Assembly: GCA_029555385.1 (NCBI GenBank)
Contig: JAKPSH010000170.1
Span: forward strand, 1-34,013
Reading direction: 5' to 3'
DNA: 34,013 nt
DNA from: Pseudomonadota bacterium
Lineage (GTDB): Bacteria; Bdellovibrionota_C; UBA2361; SZUA-149
The notes below the pieces were generated by a model. It searched no databases. It worked only from the letters and a program-made list of their open reading frames with translations, and was not told where the DNA came from. Positions within the stretch are counted from its first letter, which is position 1, and each line of letters opens with the position of its first letter. Both the position numbers and the translations under genes were made by a program. Shown in pieces: positions 16,028 to 24,191 of the stretch.

Positions 16028-16552
16028 ATGACTGCTGCCGAAGAGCGCCAAGATGCAATTTCCCTCGTCCTGCGGCTTACCCTAGTCGCCTTTCTCCTGC
16101 CGTTGCTTGTCGTCGCCATCGTGTGGATTTACTACTCGGCGCAGGGTCATGAAATCGAGCGCATCGAATGGCGGCATATTGTTTTCTTTTCCTGGACCGG
16201 AACAATTCTGGTTCTTCTTTACGACGCCCTGACTCTTCGCCGCGGAAGAAGCAGCTTGCGCCGCGGACGCCGCCGGACCAGCGCCGGCGAGCCCGAAGCG
16301 GACCGGCGGACGACAAGCCAAGTGCAGAAATGGGAGGATAAGAAAACAACCGGCATTATGCGCGAGTTGGTGGGGACAGCGGTGCTAATTCCGCTCCTGT
16401 CCGCCGTGCTTGTCGAGGTTTATTTTTTCGTTGCCGCAGGCGGATTGAATTACAGTCAGTGGCGCACCGCGGCGGTAATAATCTGGATTGCTGTATTAAT
16501 CTGTCTCTGCCGCGTTGCCCGGCGCGCCCGCCGGGATAAAATTTCGTTGTAG
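16028..16552 (+). CDS. Four-TM membrane protein, unknown
   Basis: 174 residues, not recognised. TM segments lie at about 14-37, 49-69, 115-137 and 146-163. Between TM2 and TM3 is a strongly basic, presumably cytoplasmic loop with RRGRSSLRRGRRR at 71-83. The C-terminus is also basic (RRARRDK), consistent with both termini and the loop being inside. There is no clear ribosome binding site before the ATG. The PFK gene begins about 155 bp downstream in the same direction. Confidence 0.6.
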   Translation: MTAAEERQDAISLVLRLTLVAFLLPLLVVAIVWIYYSAQGHEIERIEWRHIVFFSWTGTILVLLYDALTLRRGRSSLRRGRRRTSAGEPEADRRTTSQVQKWEDKKTTGIMRELVGTAVLIPLLSAVLVEVYFFVAAGGLNYSQWRTAAVIIWIAVLICLCRVARRARRDKISL

Positions 16553-16707
16553 CCATCTTCTTTTTTCTCCTTCGGTTTGTGTGAAGAAGCATTGTCTTTC
16601 CGGCTGTTCTGGCGGTCAGTTTGGCGTCAGAACTGCCGGTGGGCAGGATTCAGGTTTCTTTTCCCGTATGCCGGCAGAGCCGGCGGCTAGTTACTGGAGG
16701 TTGTCCC

Positions 16708-18009
16708 ATGAACCGTCCCCGAATTGCGTTTCTTCACGGAGGCGGTCCTGCACCGGGTTCGGCGTGGACCGCCGAGGGAGCTGCGCTTTGTGCGGAGAAG
16801 CACGGCGCTATTGTCGAAATGGTCCCGTTCGGCTTTCGCGAGCTGCGCAAGGGTGCATATCCGGACGGGACGCGTGTGCTTGCTCTCGACTGGGTTAAGG
16901 AGCAGAAGATGCGCGGCGGCACGCTGCTTCCGACCCATCGCGCAAGCGCGGTGGAGGATAGTCACGCTGAAGCAGTGGTGCGTGCGCTTCAGGCACAAGG
17001 CATCCACTTTCTGATCGCGGTCGGCGGCGATGATACCGGAAGCTCCGCGGCGGCCGTTTCGCGCGCCGCAGCGCGGCTTGGCTACGAACTGCACGTTGTG
17101 CATCTGCCGAAGACCATCGACGGCGACTTGTGGCACAGGCGCGGTCTGAAGACTTTCGGCCTGGACACGGCGGCGGAGGAATACGCTCGTGTGCTTAAGG
17201 GTCTTGGCGGGGAGATGGTCAGCAATCCCGACCGTGCGTTTCTCTTGGAAAGCATGGGGCGGGACGCCGGAATCCTTGGAGTGTGTGCGGCACGGAAGGC
17301 TATGGCGCTTGGCGCAAAGCCGCTGCTTACGCTCATTCCGGAAATGTTTCCGGACAAGATTCCGCTGGGCGTCATCCGCGACATTATCGCCGGAGCGCTG
17401 ATCAAGAACTTCGCCCGGACGGACACTTGCGGTGTCGTCTTCTATTCGGAGGCTCTGCCGCTTATTTGCACGGAGGCTTCGGTTTGCGAGCTGATTGCCG
17501 GCGTGCCGCTCGACGAGCATAGGCATCCGAAGCTTTCCGAAGTGCCGTTTGCCCGGACGATGGCCGGTCTGCTGAGGAAGCAGTTTGCCGAAATCGGCTT
17601 TCTCAACCTCAGCGGCAAGCCGGTTGATGTGACGCCGGTAGAAGACGGCTATGGCCCGATGCGCTGCGGCGATCCGAACGAATTCGACCAGGCCTACACC
17701 CTGGCGATCGGCGCTGCCGCGGTGGAGCAGGTTCTTCGCGGCGAAGGTGCGGGCAGCGTATGGTACGATGCAAACGGCCAAGTGGAGTTCGTGCCGTTTG
17801 CCGAAAGCGTTGATCCTGAAACTAAACGCATGCGGACGCGGCAAGCCAACTGGGATGACTATCAGCCGCTTATCGCCGGCGGCGTGCCGTGGTTCACTGC
17901 CGTGGACCTGAACGACGCGGAAATCCGGGCGAAGACGAGTCTCTCGCAATACCAATTCAGTGTGATGTTCGCCGGAGCGGCAGCAGCTCTTGCTGGCTGC
18001 TCCCCGTGA
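16708..18009 (+). CDS. Pyrophosphate-type 6-phosphofructokinase
   Basis: 433 residues from the ATG at 16708, which has GGAGG 7 nt upstream; the longer reading from 16621 adds 29 unrelated residues. Family features are 'HGGGPAPG' (10-17), 'AVGGDDTGSS' (104-113), 'PKTIDGDL' (134-141), 'FGLDTAAEE' (150-158) and 'ESMGRDAG' (181-188). GGDD in place of GGDG, together with Lys before TID, is the pattern known for enzymes using PPi rather than ATP. It would catalyse reversible phosphorylation of fructose 6-phosphate, and sugar-phosphate relatives such as sedoheptulose 7-phosphate are possible substrates. Cytoplasmic. Codon third positions are more GC-rich than in neighbouring genes. Confidence 0.9.
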   Translation: MNRPRIAFLHGGGPAPGSAWTAEGAALCAEKHGAIVEMVPFGFRELRKGAYPDGTRVLALDWVKEQKMRGGTLLPTHRASAVEDSHAEAVVRALQAQGIHFLIAVGGDDTGSSAAAVSRAAARLGYELHVVHLPKTIDGDLWHRRGLKTFGLDTAAEEYARVLKGLGGEMVSNPDRAFLLESMGRDAGILGVCAARKAMALGAKPLLTLIPEMFPDKIPLGVIRDIIAGALIKNFARTDTCGVVFYSEALPLICTEASVCELIAGVPLDEHRHPKLSEVPFARTMAGLLRKQFAEIGFLNLSGKPVDVTPVEDGYGPMRCGDPNEFDQAYTLAIGAAAVEQVLRGEGAGSVWYDANGQVEFVPFAESVDPETKRMRTRQANWDDYQPLIAGGVPWFTAVDLNDAEIRAKTSLSQYQFSVMFAGAAAALAGCSP

Positions 18010-18048
18010 GTTTATTTGCGGGGGGAGTGCGGGGGACGGTTAGCGTGC

Positions 18049-18112
18049 GGGGTGCAGTGCTTTACCGCACTGCGCCCCGGCGCGCCGTATTGCGCAAATG
18101 TTTTTTCTTTTT
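18049..18112 (+). terminator. Strong hairpin and T-tract after PFK
   Basis: GGGGTGCAGTGC (18049-18060) pairs with GCACTGCGCCCC (18067-18078), a 12-bp stem with one T.G pair and a 6-nt loop. TTTTTTCTTTTT follows at 18101-18112. The T-tract is 22 nt from the main stem, with a smaller GCGC/GCGC pairing between, so the second stem may be the one that acts. Confidence 0.5.
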
Positions 18113-18225
18113 CGTCCTGCCCGCCAGCAATGATTAAACTATTTAGAGAGTCATCAAATAGCGCAAGCCGTACTATCGGCTTAATTTAATACTAGAGTGA
18201 GGAATTTGAAGATACTCCCGTCAAG

Positions 18226-18373
18226 AGGTTCGAGTTCCTGAAAGTGGATTTTGAGTCAAGCTCAAGGAACGGAAATTGCGGCGAAGGAGGCCTGCTCGAT
18301 GCAGGCCGGTACTGAACCGCAATTTCCCGCGACGAAGAGATTGGCCAAAAGCCGCTTTCAGGAACTCGAACCT
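18226..18373. repeat. 148-nt nested palindrome
   Basis: The outer arms (18226-18253 and 18346-18373) match at 26 of 28 positions, one difference being a T.G pair. Inside, GGAAATTGCGG (18271-18281) pairs perfectly with CCGCAATTTCC (18317-18327), and GGCCTGC (18289-18295) with GCAGGCC (18301-18307) around a 5-nt loop. The three helices are separated by near-symmetric internal loops, so one long hairpin forms in either strand. No ORF of note uses it. It lies between the PFK terminator and the convergent gene ending at 18508. It could be a structured RNA, a miniature mobile element or a DNA cruciform site. Confidence 0.75.
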
Positions 18374-18374
18374 A

Positions 18375-18429
18375 GGGGGGCGCAGCAGGCGCAGCGTTAA
18401 TGTGATTTACTGCACTAACCCCCGTTTTT
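18375..18429 (+). terminator. Possible terminator after the nested palindrome
   Basis: A G-run (18375-18380) can pair with CCCCC (18419-18423), and GTTA (18396-18399) with TAAC (18416-18419) inside, followed by GTTTTTG. The stem has a large one-sided bulge, so this is weak. If active it would end a transcript containing the 148-nt palindrome. Confidence 0.3.
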
Positions 18430-18507
18430 GCACTTATCCGAGCTGTGCCGGGAAGAACGAGATGAGAAATTACACCAGCGGATAAAATGATAGAGGCCGG
18501 GTATTGT

Positions 18508-18918
18508 TCATGCATCATCTCGAGTCCGCTCGGTCCAGCCGCCGGGTAAGCTGCGTTTTTGCCTCACTCGCGCTTTAATCAGCTTCACGTCCTCAAGGGT
18601 GCTCTTGCACTCCGGGATATTTTGCGGAGTGTACCAGAGTTTGAAGAAGAGAACGAGCAAAGCGACGAATGGAATGCAAAACAGCCACATCATGTCCGAT
18701 ACGGCCTGGCGGTATGCTGCGCGCTGCGCGGCCGCATACTCGGCTGCGGGGTCATACTCTGTGACTGCTTGCGCCGCCTGGTATTGTTCTGCATTGTTCG
18801 TTTGGAGTTCATGTTTCGCCTGTTCGGCAAAACAAGGCTTCACAACGACGCACAGCAAGAACACCACAAGCGGCTTGCGCCAATGCCTACAGGCTGGGCA
18901 TGTTTTAATGACGTCCAT
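18508..18918 (-). CDS. Small secreted or membrane protein, unknown
   Basis: 136 residues, not recognised. The ATG is preceded by GGAGGG at 7-nt spacing, strong support for this start. An N-terminal signal peptide of about 31 residues (hydrophobic core VVFLLCVVV, cleavage likely after CFA) is followed by an Ala/Gln/Tyr-rich periplasmic stretch (33-74). A single TM at about 76-94 (MMWLFCIPFVALLVLFF) precedes a basic cytoplasmic tail. It converges on the PFK gene across the palindrome region. Confidence 0.65.
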   Translation of the reverse strand: MDVIKTCPACRHWRKPLVVFLLCVVVKPCFAEQAKHELQTNNAEQYQAAQAVTEYDPAAEYAAAQRAAYRQAVSDMMWLFCIPFVALLVLFFKLWYTPQNIPECKSTLEDVKLIKARVRQKRSLPGGWTERTRDDA

Positions 18919-19201
18919 GGAGAAACCCTCCGTCTGCGAAAGGGGATACTGCGATTTCGCCGAATATCCTTTTCGCCGCTGCCTGCTACGCCGTATTGGG
19001 TTTTCTTAAAGAGCAATAAAGCTTATCTCCTATTCTCGGCTTCACAAATTATCTAATCAACCAGGAAGATTAAATTTTTATTGTCCGTTCCGGCAGGCAG
19101 ACGTGTGGGTGCGCCACGAATCTCGACAATATTAGACAGAAATGGGATATTGATCGGGTCGTGAATATGACAAGGGGTTTGTTTCGAACCAGGAGGAAAC
19201 C

Positions 19202-20005
19202 ATGGTTCCAGGTTCTTTTTCAGCTTTGGGTGCAAAGTTCGATCCGAGGAGTCTTTCGGACGGCTTCACCAGTGACGTGTTAGAAGCGATCTATGGCCAC
19301 GTAAAGTGTCGGGATGAGTTTGTCGTCTACTCGCCCGCAGAACTTATGCGGCATGCGATCTCCGCGGCAGAAACAACTTCTGTGCGAGGTCCGCTGATCC
19401 GCGGAAAACGGGGCGGTCCGTTTGGCGCAGTAACAGCGATCCCTTACGAGCTGAGGCTCAAGGGCGGAAATGTGAAATTCGCAGAATGGTGGCTCCGACT
19501 GTCGAGTCCCGAGCAGGAAATCGTGCTGGTCGGCGATGTCCAGTCATGGCGCATTGTTTCGATCGGCGTCAACTTGGTTGACGTCGAAGACGATCCGACG
19601 CTGCACGGAGAGATGTCGGCTATCCACATGGCCTGCAAAGTCACCGGACGAAACGGCTGGAAGCGCTTCCTCGCCATCGCCACTACTGGCGCTCCTTGCG
19701 ATATGTGCGCCGGAGCCTTTCGCTGGTGGCGTCCGCGCTACATCTGGAGTGCCGCCGGACTGGTCGATGCCGTAGCCGCGGGCTTTCATGAAGGCCTGCC
19801 GCCAGATCTAGTGAAAGCGATGCGGTCGGATCCGTCGGCGTTTCCGCTCGACAATGAGCGCTGGGTAACCGAGCAGCGTGCTCTGGGAGCCCATGTCGAA
19901 GTCGGGTTGTGCCGCGAAGAAGTTAGGGCACGGCTCTATCAGCCGTATTTCGGAGAACTCCAAGGCACGCTCTACAACAGCGGGCCGGATGACCCGACGG
20001 GGTAA
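19202..20005 (+). CDS. Cytidine/guanine deaminase-superfamily protein
   Basis: 267 residues; the ATG has a consensus AGGAGG 5 nt upstream. Zinc-binding motifs of the CDA superfamily are HGE at 135-137 and PCDMC at 165-169, with 'DDPTLHGEMSAIHMAC' and 'GAPCDMCAGAFRWWRPRYIWSA' arranged as in guanine and tRNA/nucleoside deaminases. HAE is the usual form of the first motif, and the Glu needed for catalysis is kept. The 'GGPFGAV' strand common in guanine deaminases is at 71-77, but about 40 residues intervene before the next strand (SIGVN at 120-124), longer than usual, and there is an N-terminal extension of about 70 residues. Cytoplasmic; the substrate is unknown. A strong terminator follows. 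Confidence 0.82.
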   Translation: MVPGSFSALGAKFDPRSLSDGFTSDVLEAIYGHVKCRDEFVVYSPAELMRHAISAAETTSVRGPLIRGKRGGPFGAVTAIPYELRLKGGNVKFAEWWLRLSSPEQEIVLVGDVQSWRIVSIGVNLVDVEDDPTLHGEMSAIHMACKVTGRNGWKRFLAIATTGAPCDMCAGAFRWWRPRYIWSAAGLVDAVAAGFHEGLPPDLVKAMRSDPSAFPLDNERWVTEQRALGAHVEVGLCREEVRARLYQPYFGELQGTLYNSGPDDPTG

Positions 20006-20034
20006 ACCAAAGCTGAAGCACGGTCCAACGACGC

Positions 20035-20062
20035 AGGGGGACTTTTGTCCCCCTTTCTTTTT
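20035..20062 (+). terminator. Rho-independent terminator after deaminase
   Basis: AGGGGGAC (20035-20042) pairs perfectly with GTCCCCCT (20047-20054) around TTTT, followed by TTCTTTTT. It lies 30 bp after the deaminase stop and 50 bp before the binding-protein start, so the latter is separately transcribed or subject to read-through control. Confidence 0.92.
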
Positions 20063-20112
20063 CATGCTGTTCGGCTTACTCTTGATGTGGCTTTTGAACG
20101 GGAGGGCAGCAA

Positions 20113-21225
20113 ATGAACAGGACGTCATACTTTGTTTCCGTTTCACTGCTGGTTCTGGGCATAGCTGCAGTGTTCGGCTTCTTGCCGCAATGCTTAGCGC
20201 AATCCACCGGAATTCAGCCCTACCGCATCGGCGTGATCATCCCCCTTTCCGGCTCGCAGGCGAGCTGGGGCAAGTATGCGCGCCAGGGAATTGACTTGGC
20301 GCATTCGCGCCTGCCGGAGGATTTGCGCCGGCATGTCGAAGTGATTTACGAAGACGATCAGTTCGAGAGCAAAAAGACCGTATCGATCTACCACCGGCTT
20401 TCCAGCACGCCTGGAATAAACGCAGTCTTTGTTCTTGGTTCACCGCCGGCCAATGCCATTGGGCCGCTCTGCGAAAAGGATGGGCGCATTTTGATGGCCA
20501 TCGGCGCCTCGGACGCCTCGATTGCCGTTGGCAAAGAATATTCGTTCATCCATTGGGTCACTCCGCCTGTGCTCGCCGAGACGCTGGTTGGAGAGCTGGC
20601 GCAGCGTGATTTTAAAAAGATTGCCTTGATTGTTTCCGAGGCGACTGGGGCGATTGCTGATGCCGATGCCGTGAAGGAGAGTCTGAAAGCCCGCTCGCTG
20701 GAATCACGGCTTGTTTTCTACGATACCTTCCCCAAGGAAGAGACTGATTTCCGCACGACCATTGCGATGTTAAGACAGAAGAAGCCTGATGCTGTCGTAC
20801 TCGTGCTTTTTCCGGGAAGTCTTGCGCCGTTTGCCATGCAGTACCGTGCAGCCGGACTCACCGGCGAATTGATCGGGATGGAGACATTCGAAGATGAAAG
20901 CGAAATCAAAGCGGCACAGGGTGCGTTGAATAATACGTGGTATGTCAATGCTTCAGATCCTTCCGCCGAGTTTGTTGCTGAATATAAAAAGCGCTACGGT
21001 GAACATCCGGGATGGGCTGCGGGAAATGCTTATGATTCCTTGATGCTCCTTGCGCAAGCAGCCCGCGCGTCAGGAAGCGGCAACATTAAGGTCCGTGATT
21101 ATCTGCGTGCCGTAAAGGGTTACTCCGGTGCGGCAGGCAATTACTCAGCTTCGGGCGACAATCGTTTCACGTTGCCCGCTGCTCTTAAACGCGTTAAAAA
21201 TCATGGGTTTGAACCTCTGCGTTGA
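20113..21225 (+). CDS. Periplasmic binding protein, branched-chain amino-acid type
   Basis: 370 residues. The signal peptide covers about 1-30 (core SVSLLVLGIAAVFGFL, cleavage near CLAQ). The mature part begins 'YRIGVIIPLSGSQASWGKYARQGIDLA', the classical opening of LivJ/LivK-type (Peripla_BP_6) proteins. Later sequence fits the two-lobe fold: 'KKIALIVSEATGAIADADAVKESLK', 'RQKKPDAVVLVLFPGS', 'WYVNASDPSAEFVAEYKKRYGEHPGWAAGNAYDSLMLLAQA'. The ligand is not readable; branched-chain amino acids, amides and aromatic acids are common. No permease or ATPase genes are in the window, so it is an orphan component or a sensor. It overlaps the start of the methyltransferase gene. Confidence 0.88.
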   Translation: MNRTSYFVSVSLLVLGIAAVFGFLPQCLAQSTGIQPYRIGVIIPLSGSQASWGKYARQGIDLAHSRLPEDLRRHVEVIYEDDQFESKKTVSIYHRLSSTPGINAVFVLGSPPANAIGPLCEKDGRILMAIGASDASIAVGKEYSFIHWVTPPVLAETLVGELAQRDFKKIALIVSEATGAIADADAVKESLKARSLESRLVFYDTFPKEETDFRTTIAMLRQKKPDAVVLVLFPGSLAPFAMQYRAAGLTGELIGMETFEDESEIKAAQGALNNTWYVNASDPSAEFVAEYKKRYGEHPGWAAGNAYDSLMLLAQAARASGSGNIKVRDYLRAVKGYSGAAGNYSASGDNRFTLPAALKRVKNHGFEPLR

Positions 21226-22064
21226 AAAAGCTCAAGGAATATTTAAAAAGAATGCTTTGGGCTGCTGCGCCGCAGTTCGCTGCCTCGCTGTTCTCGGTGC
21301 ATGCCCGTGTCATTTCACAAAACAGCATGGCTGATTGGGGCTGCGCGCAGCTCAACAAAAAACTTGTTGAACGGTTCGGCAGCCAGGTTCAAGATGGTCC
21401 GTTTGCCGGGCTCGTCCTGACGCCGATGACTTGTGCGGAACATTTGGGTCCTTATCTTTTGGGTGTATACGAAAGCGAACTTGATTCTGCATGGGAGATT
21501 GTTTTTCGCGGATGTTATCGGCAAATTGTAGATATTGGCGCAAAATTTGGATATTACGCCGTGGGTTTGGCGCGGAAATATCCGCATATTCCTGCAATTG
21601 CTTTCGATACGGATTGGTGGGCGCGCAGAGCATTGCGCGAAATGGCATCAGCGAACCACGCGGACAAACTTGTCATTAAATCTTTCTGCAGTCCGGACTG
21701 GCTGAAGTCCAATTTAGAGGAGGAAGCTTTCGTCATCAGTGATTGCGAAGGTTATGAGGCGGTCTTATTTGACTTTGACAACATCAAGTCGTTCAGTTCT
21801 ACCGTGTTAATCATTGAGACTCATGATTTCGACGAAACAGCGATAACCGCTAAGCTTCAGGCGCTGTTTGCCGCAACGCACACAGTGCGCGTATATGAAA
21901 GCGGAATCGGGCGGCGTAAAGTGTCCGCTGCGCTGGATTTTCTGAGTGAAGAAGAGCGGCTGCTTGCGGCCAATGAAGTGCGCCCGGCGCAGAAATGGCT
22001 GTTATGCCTTCCTAAGCTGGGGGCAAACCAATCACTCAATGAAGCTTGCGCGCGAATGCTATAG
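21222..22064 (+). CDS. FkbM-like SAM-dependent methyltransferase
   Basis: 280 residues. The S-adenosylmethionine-binding motif I is 'QIVDIGAKFGYYAVGLA' (101-117), followed by an acidic 'IAFDTD' (126-131) as motif II. 'ISDCEGYEAVLFDF' and 'VLIIETHDF' match the later strands of FkbM-type enzymes, which mostly methylate sugars or other small molecules. The acceptor is unknown. The reading frame opens with TTG at 21222 overlapping the previous stop (TTGA), which suggests coupling; an ATG at residue 11 (21252) is an alternative with AAGGA at long spacing. It ends 4 bp before the convergent helicase stop, so the two genes lie almost end to end. Confidence 0.78.
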   Translation: MKKLKEYLKRMLWAAAPQFAASLFSVHARVISQNSMADWGCAQLNKKLVERFGSQVQDGPFAGLVLTPMTCAEHLGPYLLGVYESELDSAWEIVFRGCYRQIVDIGAKFGYYAVGLARKYPHIPAIAFDTDWWARRALREMASANHADKLVIKSFCSPDWLKSNLEEEAFVISDCEGYEAVLFDFDNIKSFSSTVLIIETHDFDETAITAKLQALFAATHTVRVYESGIGRRKVSAALDFLSEEERLLAANEVRPAQKWLLCLPKLGANQSLNEACARML

Positions 22065-22068
22065 TGTT

Positions 22069-24159
22069 TTAGCCTTGCTCGTCATCGGACCTTCTTTCTC
22101 CGCCCTGTCGCGGCGGGCGCTGTGTTGTCAGGCCGGCAGCGAATTCTACAGGCAGAGGAAGTCCGTTATATTCGATGCCGTTTAAGCTTTTAATGAGCAT
22201 TTCCGCTTCCGGCTTCCGCACATCAACAAAGCCATAATAATCACGCAGCGTAAGCCGGCGCAGCTTTTCTTGATCAAGTTCGGCAAACTCGGCGGCAAGC
22301 TCCTTGAAAAGTGATGGAGTCATGCCGTGGGCCAGGCCCTGACCGATATAAAGCCGCACTTCTTCGGGCTGATCCTGTTCCCGGCGCCGGGAATATTCCT
22401 GGCGCTCTTGGTTGGTGTTCCGGTTTTCGTTCCGTGGACGCGGCTTTTCGCTTCTCGAACCTTGCCGATCACGCCGCTGCCGATCACGCTCTCCGTCTCT
22501 CGCGCGTCGTGCGCCATTATCCTGGCCGCGCTCCCAAGAACCTTCACGGTCCCGTCCGCGCGCATCACGATTTCTTTCGCGGCGATCTCTTCCATATCCT
22601 CTTTCGTCGCGGTCTCGATCTCTTCCTCGTCTGTCACGCTCATGTCCTCTTTCCCGGTGGCGATCCTGACGCTCATGCCGTTCATCGCGCCGGATGGGTG
22701 AGTCATCGTCGGACTCTTCTTCACCGGAAGGCGGTATCTCTTCATCAAGACTTTTTGCTTCCTGATTAAGCAGGTGCTCGACCGTATACTTGCTCAGCTT
22801 TGCCACCATCAGGGCGAGTTCTTCGGTTGGCTCCGTTATCCCACCCAGCTCTTTTACCATCTTCTCGGCGGCGAGAATCTCGCGGGGTGTTATCTCAATT
22901 TCATTCTTCCGGACAATCTCGTAGAGATGCGCCAGACGCGCCTCGGCCACTTCAACATCCGACGGTAAGGGCAGCTTTTCGAACTGAAATTCCATAACCT
23001 TGCTTAGAAAATGAAAGGCGCCGATGTCCCGCGGGCCGACGAGGCTGATTGCTTTGCCGCTTCTTCCCGCTCTGCCGGTGCGTCCCGTCCGGTGGAGATA
23101 AATCTCCGGTTGATCATGAATCGTGTAGTTGATCACCAGCTCGATCTGTTCGATATCCAGTCCGCGAGCCGCAATATCGGTGGCGACAAGGAGCTGAAGT
23201 TCATCGTTTCGAATTTTGCGCATAATGCGATCACGCTGATTCTGACTGAGGTCCGAATTTATGCGGCGGGCGTCAAATCCGCGGCGGCGAAGCAGGGCTT
23301 CGACAAGCTGCGTATCGGACTTGGTGTTGCAGAAAATAATCGCTGAGCGCGGACGAACTACTTCGATGAGATCGCACAGCGCTGCAGGTTTGGCCATCAG
23401 ATCGCCGCCCACTTCGCAAAAGCAATGACGGATATCCGGGATGTCCGTGGTGTAATCCCCGATAATGATCCGCTTCGGTTTGGTCAGAAAGCTATGGGCG
23501 AGCATTTCCACCCGGGAAGTGATCGTGGCGCTAACAAATATTCCCTGACGTCGGTCCGGCAAGTGCGAGAGAATAGCGCGCACATCTTCGAGAAAGCCCA
23601 TGGAGAGCATTTCGTCAGCTTCATCGAGCACGAAATAACGGCACTGATTAAGCCGAAGCTGTTTCTGGCGCAATAGATCGAGAATTCTTCCGGGAGTACC
23701 GATAACGATCCGCGGGTCCGCTTTTAACTGGCCGATTTGCGCGCCAATATCTACGCCGCCAATCAGTGTTGCCGGACGGATATCGGGACTAATCGACGAG
23801 ATTGCTTGACTTACCTGCAAAGCAAGCTCTCGTGTTGGGGCAATGACGAGGCCGAATGTGGTTTTGATTTCACGCTTTTCCAGCGCGGCGTGCAAATGGT
23901 GCAGAAGCGGTATGGCAAAAGCAAATGTCTTCCCGCTGCCTGTTCTGGCTTGCACTACGAGGTCGTTTTTCTCCAACGCCGGAGGCAGAGTTTCTGCCTG
24001 GACATCGGTTGGGGCGGCAAATCCCAGTGCCGACACTCGTTCCAGCACTAGTCCTGGCGGTATAAGGTCGGGAAATCCACGAGTATCTCTGGTCTCACTT
24101 TCTGAATTATTAACTGTTGGCTCTATTGATTTTTCTGAATGTTCGGTAGTGTTGTCCAT
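22069..24159 (-). CDS. DEAD-box RNA helicase (DeaD/CsdA-like)
   Basis: 696 residues. Core motifs are ARTGSGKT (71-78), PTREL (108-112), TPGR (155-158), DEAD (179-182), SAT (210-212) and HRTGRTGR (356-363). Residues about 485-600 are a very polar, Arg/Asp-rich linker with repeats such as RDRR and RDRD. A DbpA-type RNA-binding domain at about 612-685 ('VRLYIGQGLAHGMTPSLFKELAAEF', 'YYGFVDVR') completes it. The enzyme would unwind short RNA duplexes, as in ribosome assembly or mRNA turnover. The linker resembles low-complexity segments that promote condensation of RNA helicases, but that is inference. It is divergent from the beta-propeller gene with only 32 bp between. No good ribosome binding site precedes the ATG. 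Confidence 0.93.
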   Translation of the reverse strand: MDNTTEHSEKSIEPTVNNSESETRDTRGFPDLIPPGLVLERVSALGFAAPTDVQAETLPPALEKNDLVVQARTGSGKTFAFAIPLLHHLHAALEKREIKTTFGLVIAPTRELALQVSQAISSISPDIRPATLIGGVDIGAQIGQLKADPRIVIGTPGRILDLLRQKQLRLNQCRYFVLDEADEMLSMGFLEDVRAILSHLPDRRQGIFVSATITSRVEMLAHSFLTKPKRIIIGDYTTDIPDIRHCFCEVGGDLMAKPAALCDLIEVVRPRSAIIFCNTKSDTQLVEALLRRRGFDARRINSDLSQNQRDRIMRKIRNDELQLLVATDIAARGLDIEQIELVINYTIHDQPEIYLHRTGRTGRAGRSGKAISLVGPRDIGAFHFLSKVMEFQFEKLPLPSDVEVAEARLAHLYEIVRKNEIEITPREILAAEKMVKELGGITEPTEELALMVAKLSKYTVEHLLNQEAKSLDEEIPPSGEEESDDDSPIRRDERHERQDRHRERGHERDRRGRDRDRDERGYGRDRRERNRDARGRDREGSWERGQDNGARRARDGERDRQRRDRQGSRSEKPRPRNENRNTNQERQEYSRRREQDQPEEVRLYIGQGLAHGMTPSLFKELAAEFAELDQEKLRRLTLRDYYGFVDVRKPEAEMLIKSLNGIEYNGLPLPVEFAAGLTTQRPPRQGGERRSDDEQG

Positions 24160-24191
24160 CGTTGAGTTCTGAACTTCTCTAGTATGTCTTA

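Noticed and set aside
16687-17955. 422-codon minus-strand ORF opposite the phosphofructokinase
   Set aside because: It mirrors the GC-rich sense gene, which carries clear family motifs; the antisense translation shows no domain.
18226-18247. GGTTCGAGTTCC resembling a tRNA T-arm
   Set aside because: No acceptor, D or anticodon arm can be drawn around it; the sequence is explained by the nested palindrome.
18374-18423. GTTA...TAAC near the palindrome as an integron attC site
   Set aside because: Core sites GTTRRRY and RYYYAAC are not properly placed, and there is no integrase in the window.
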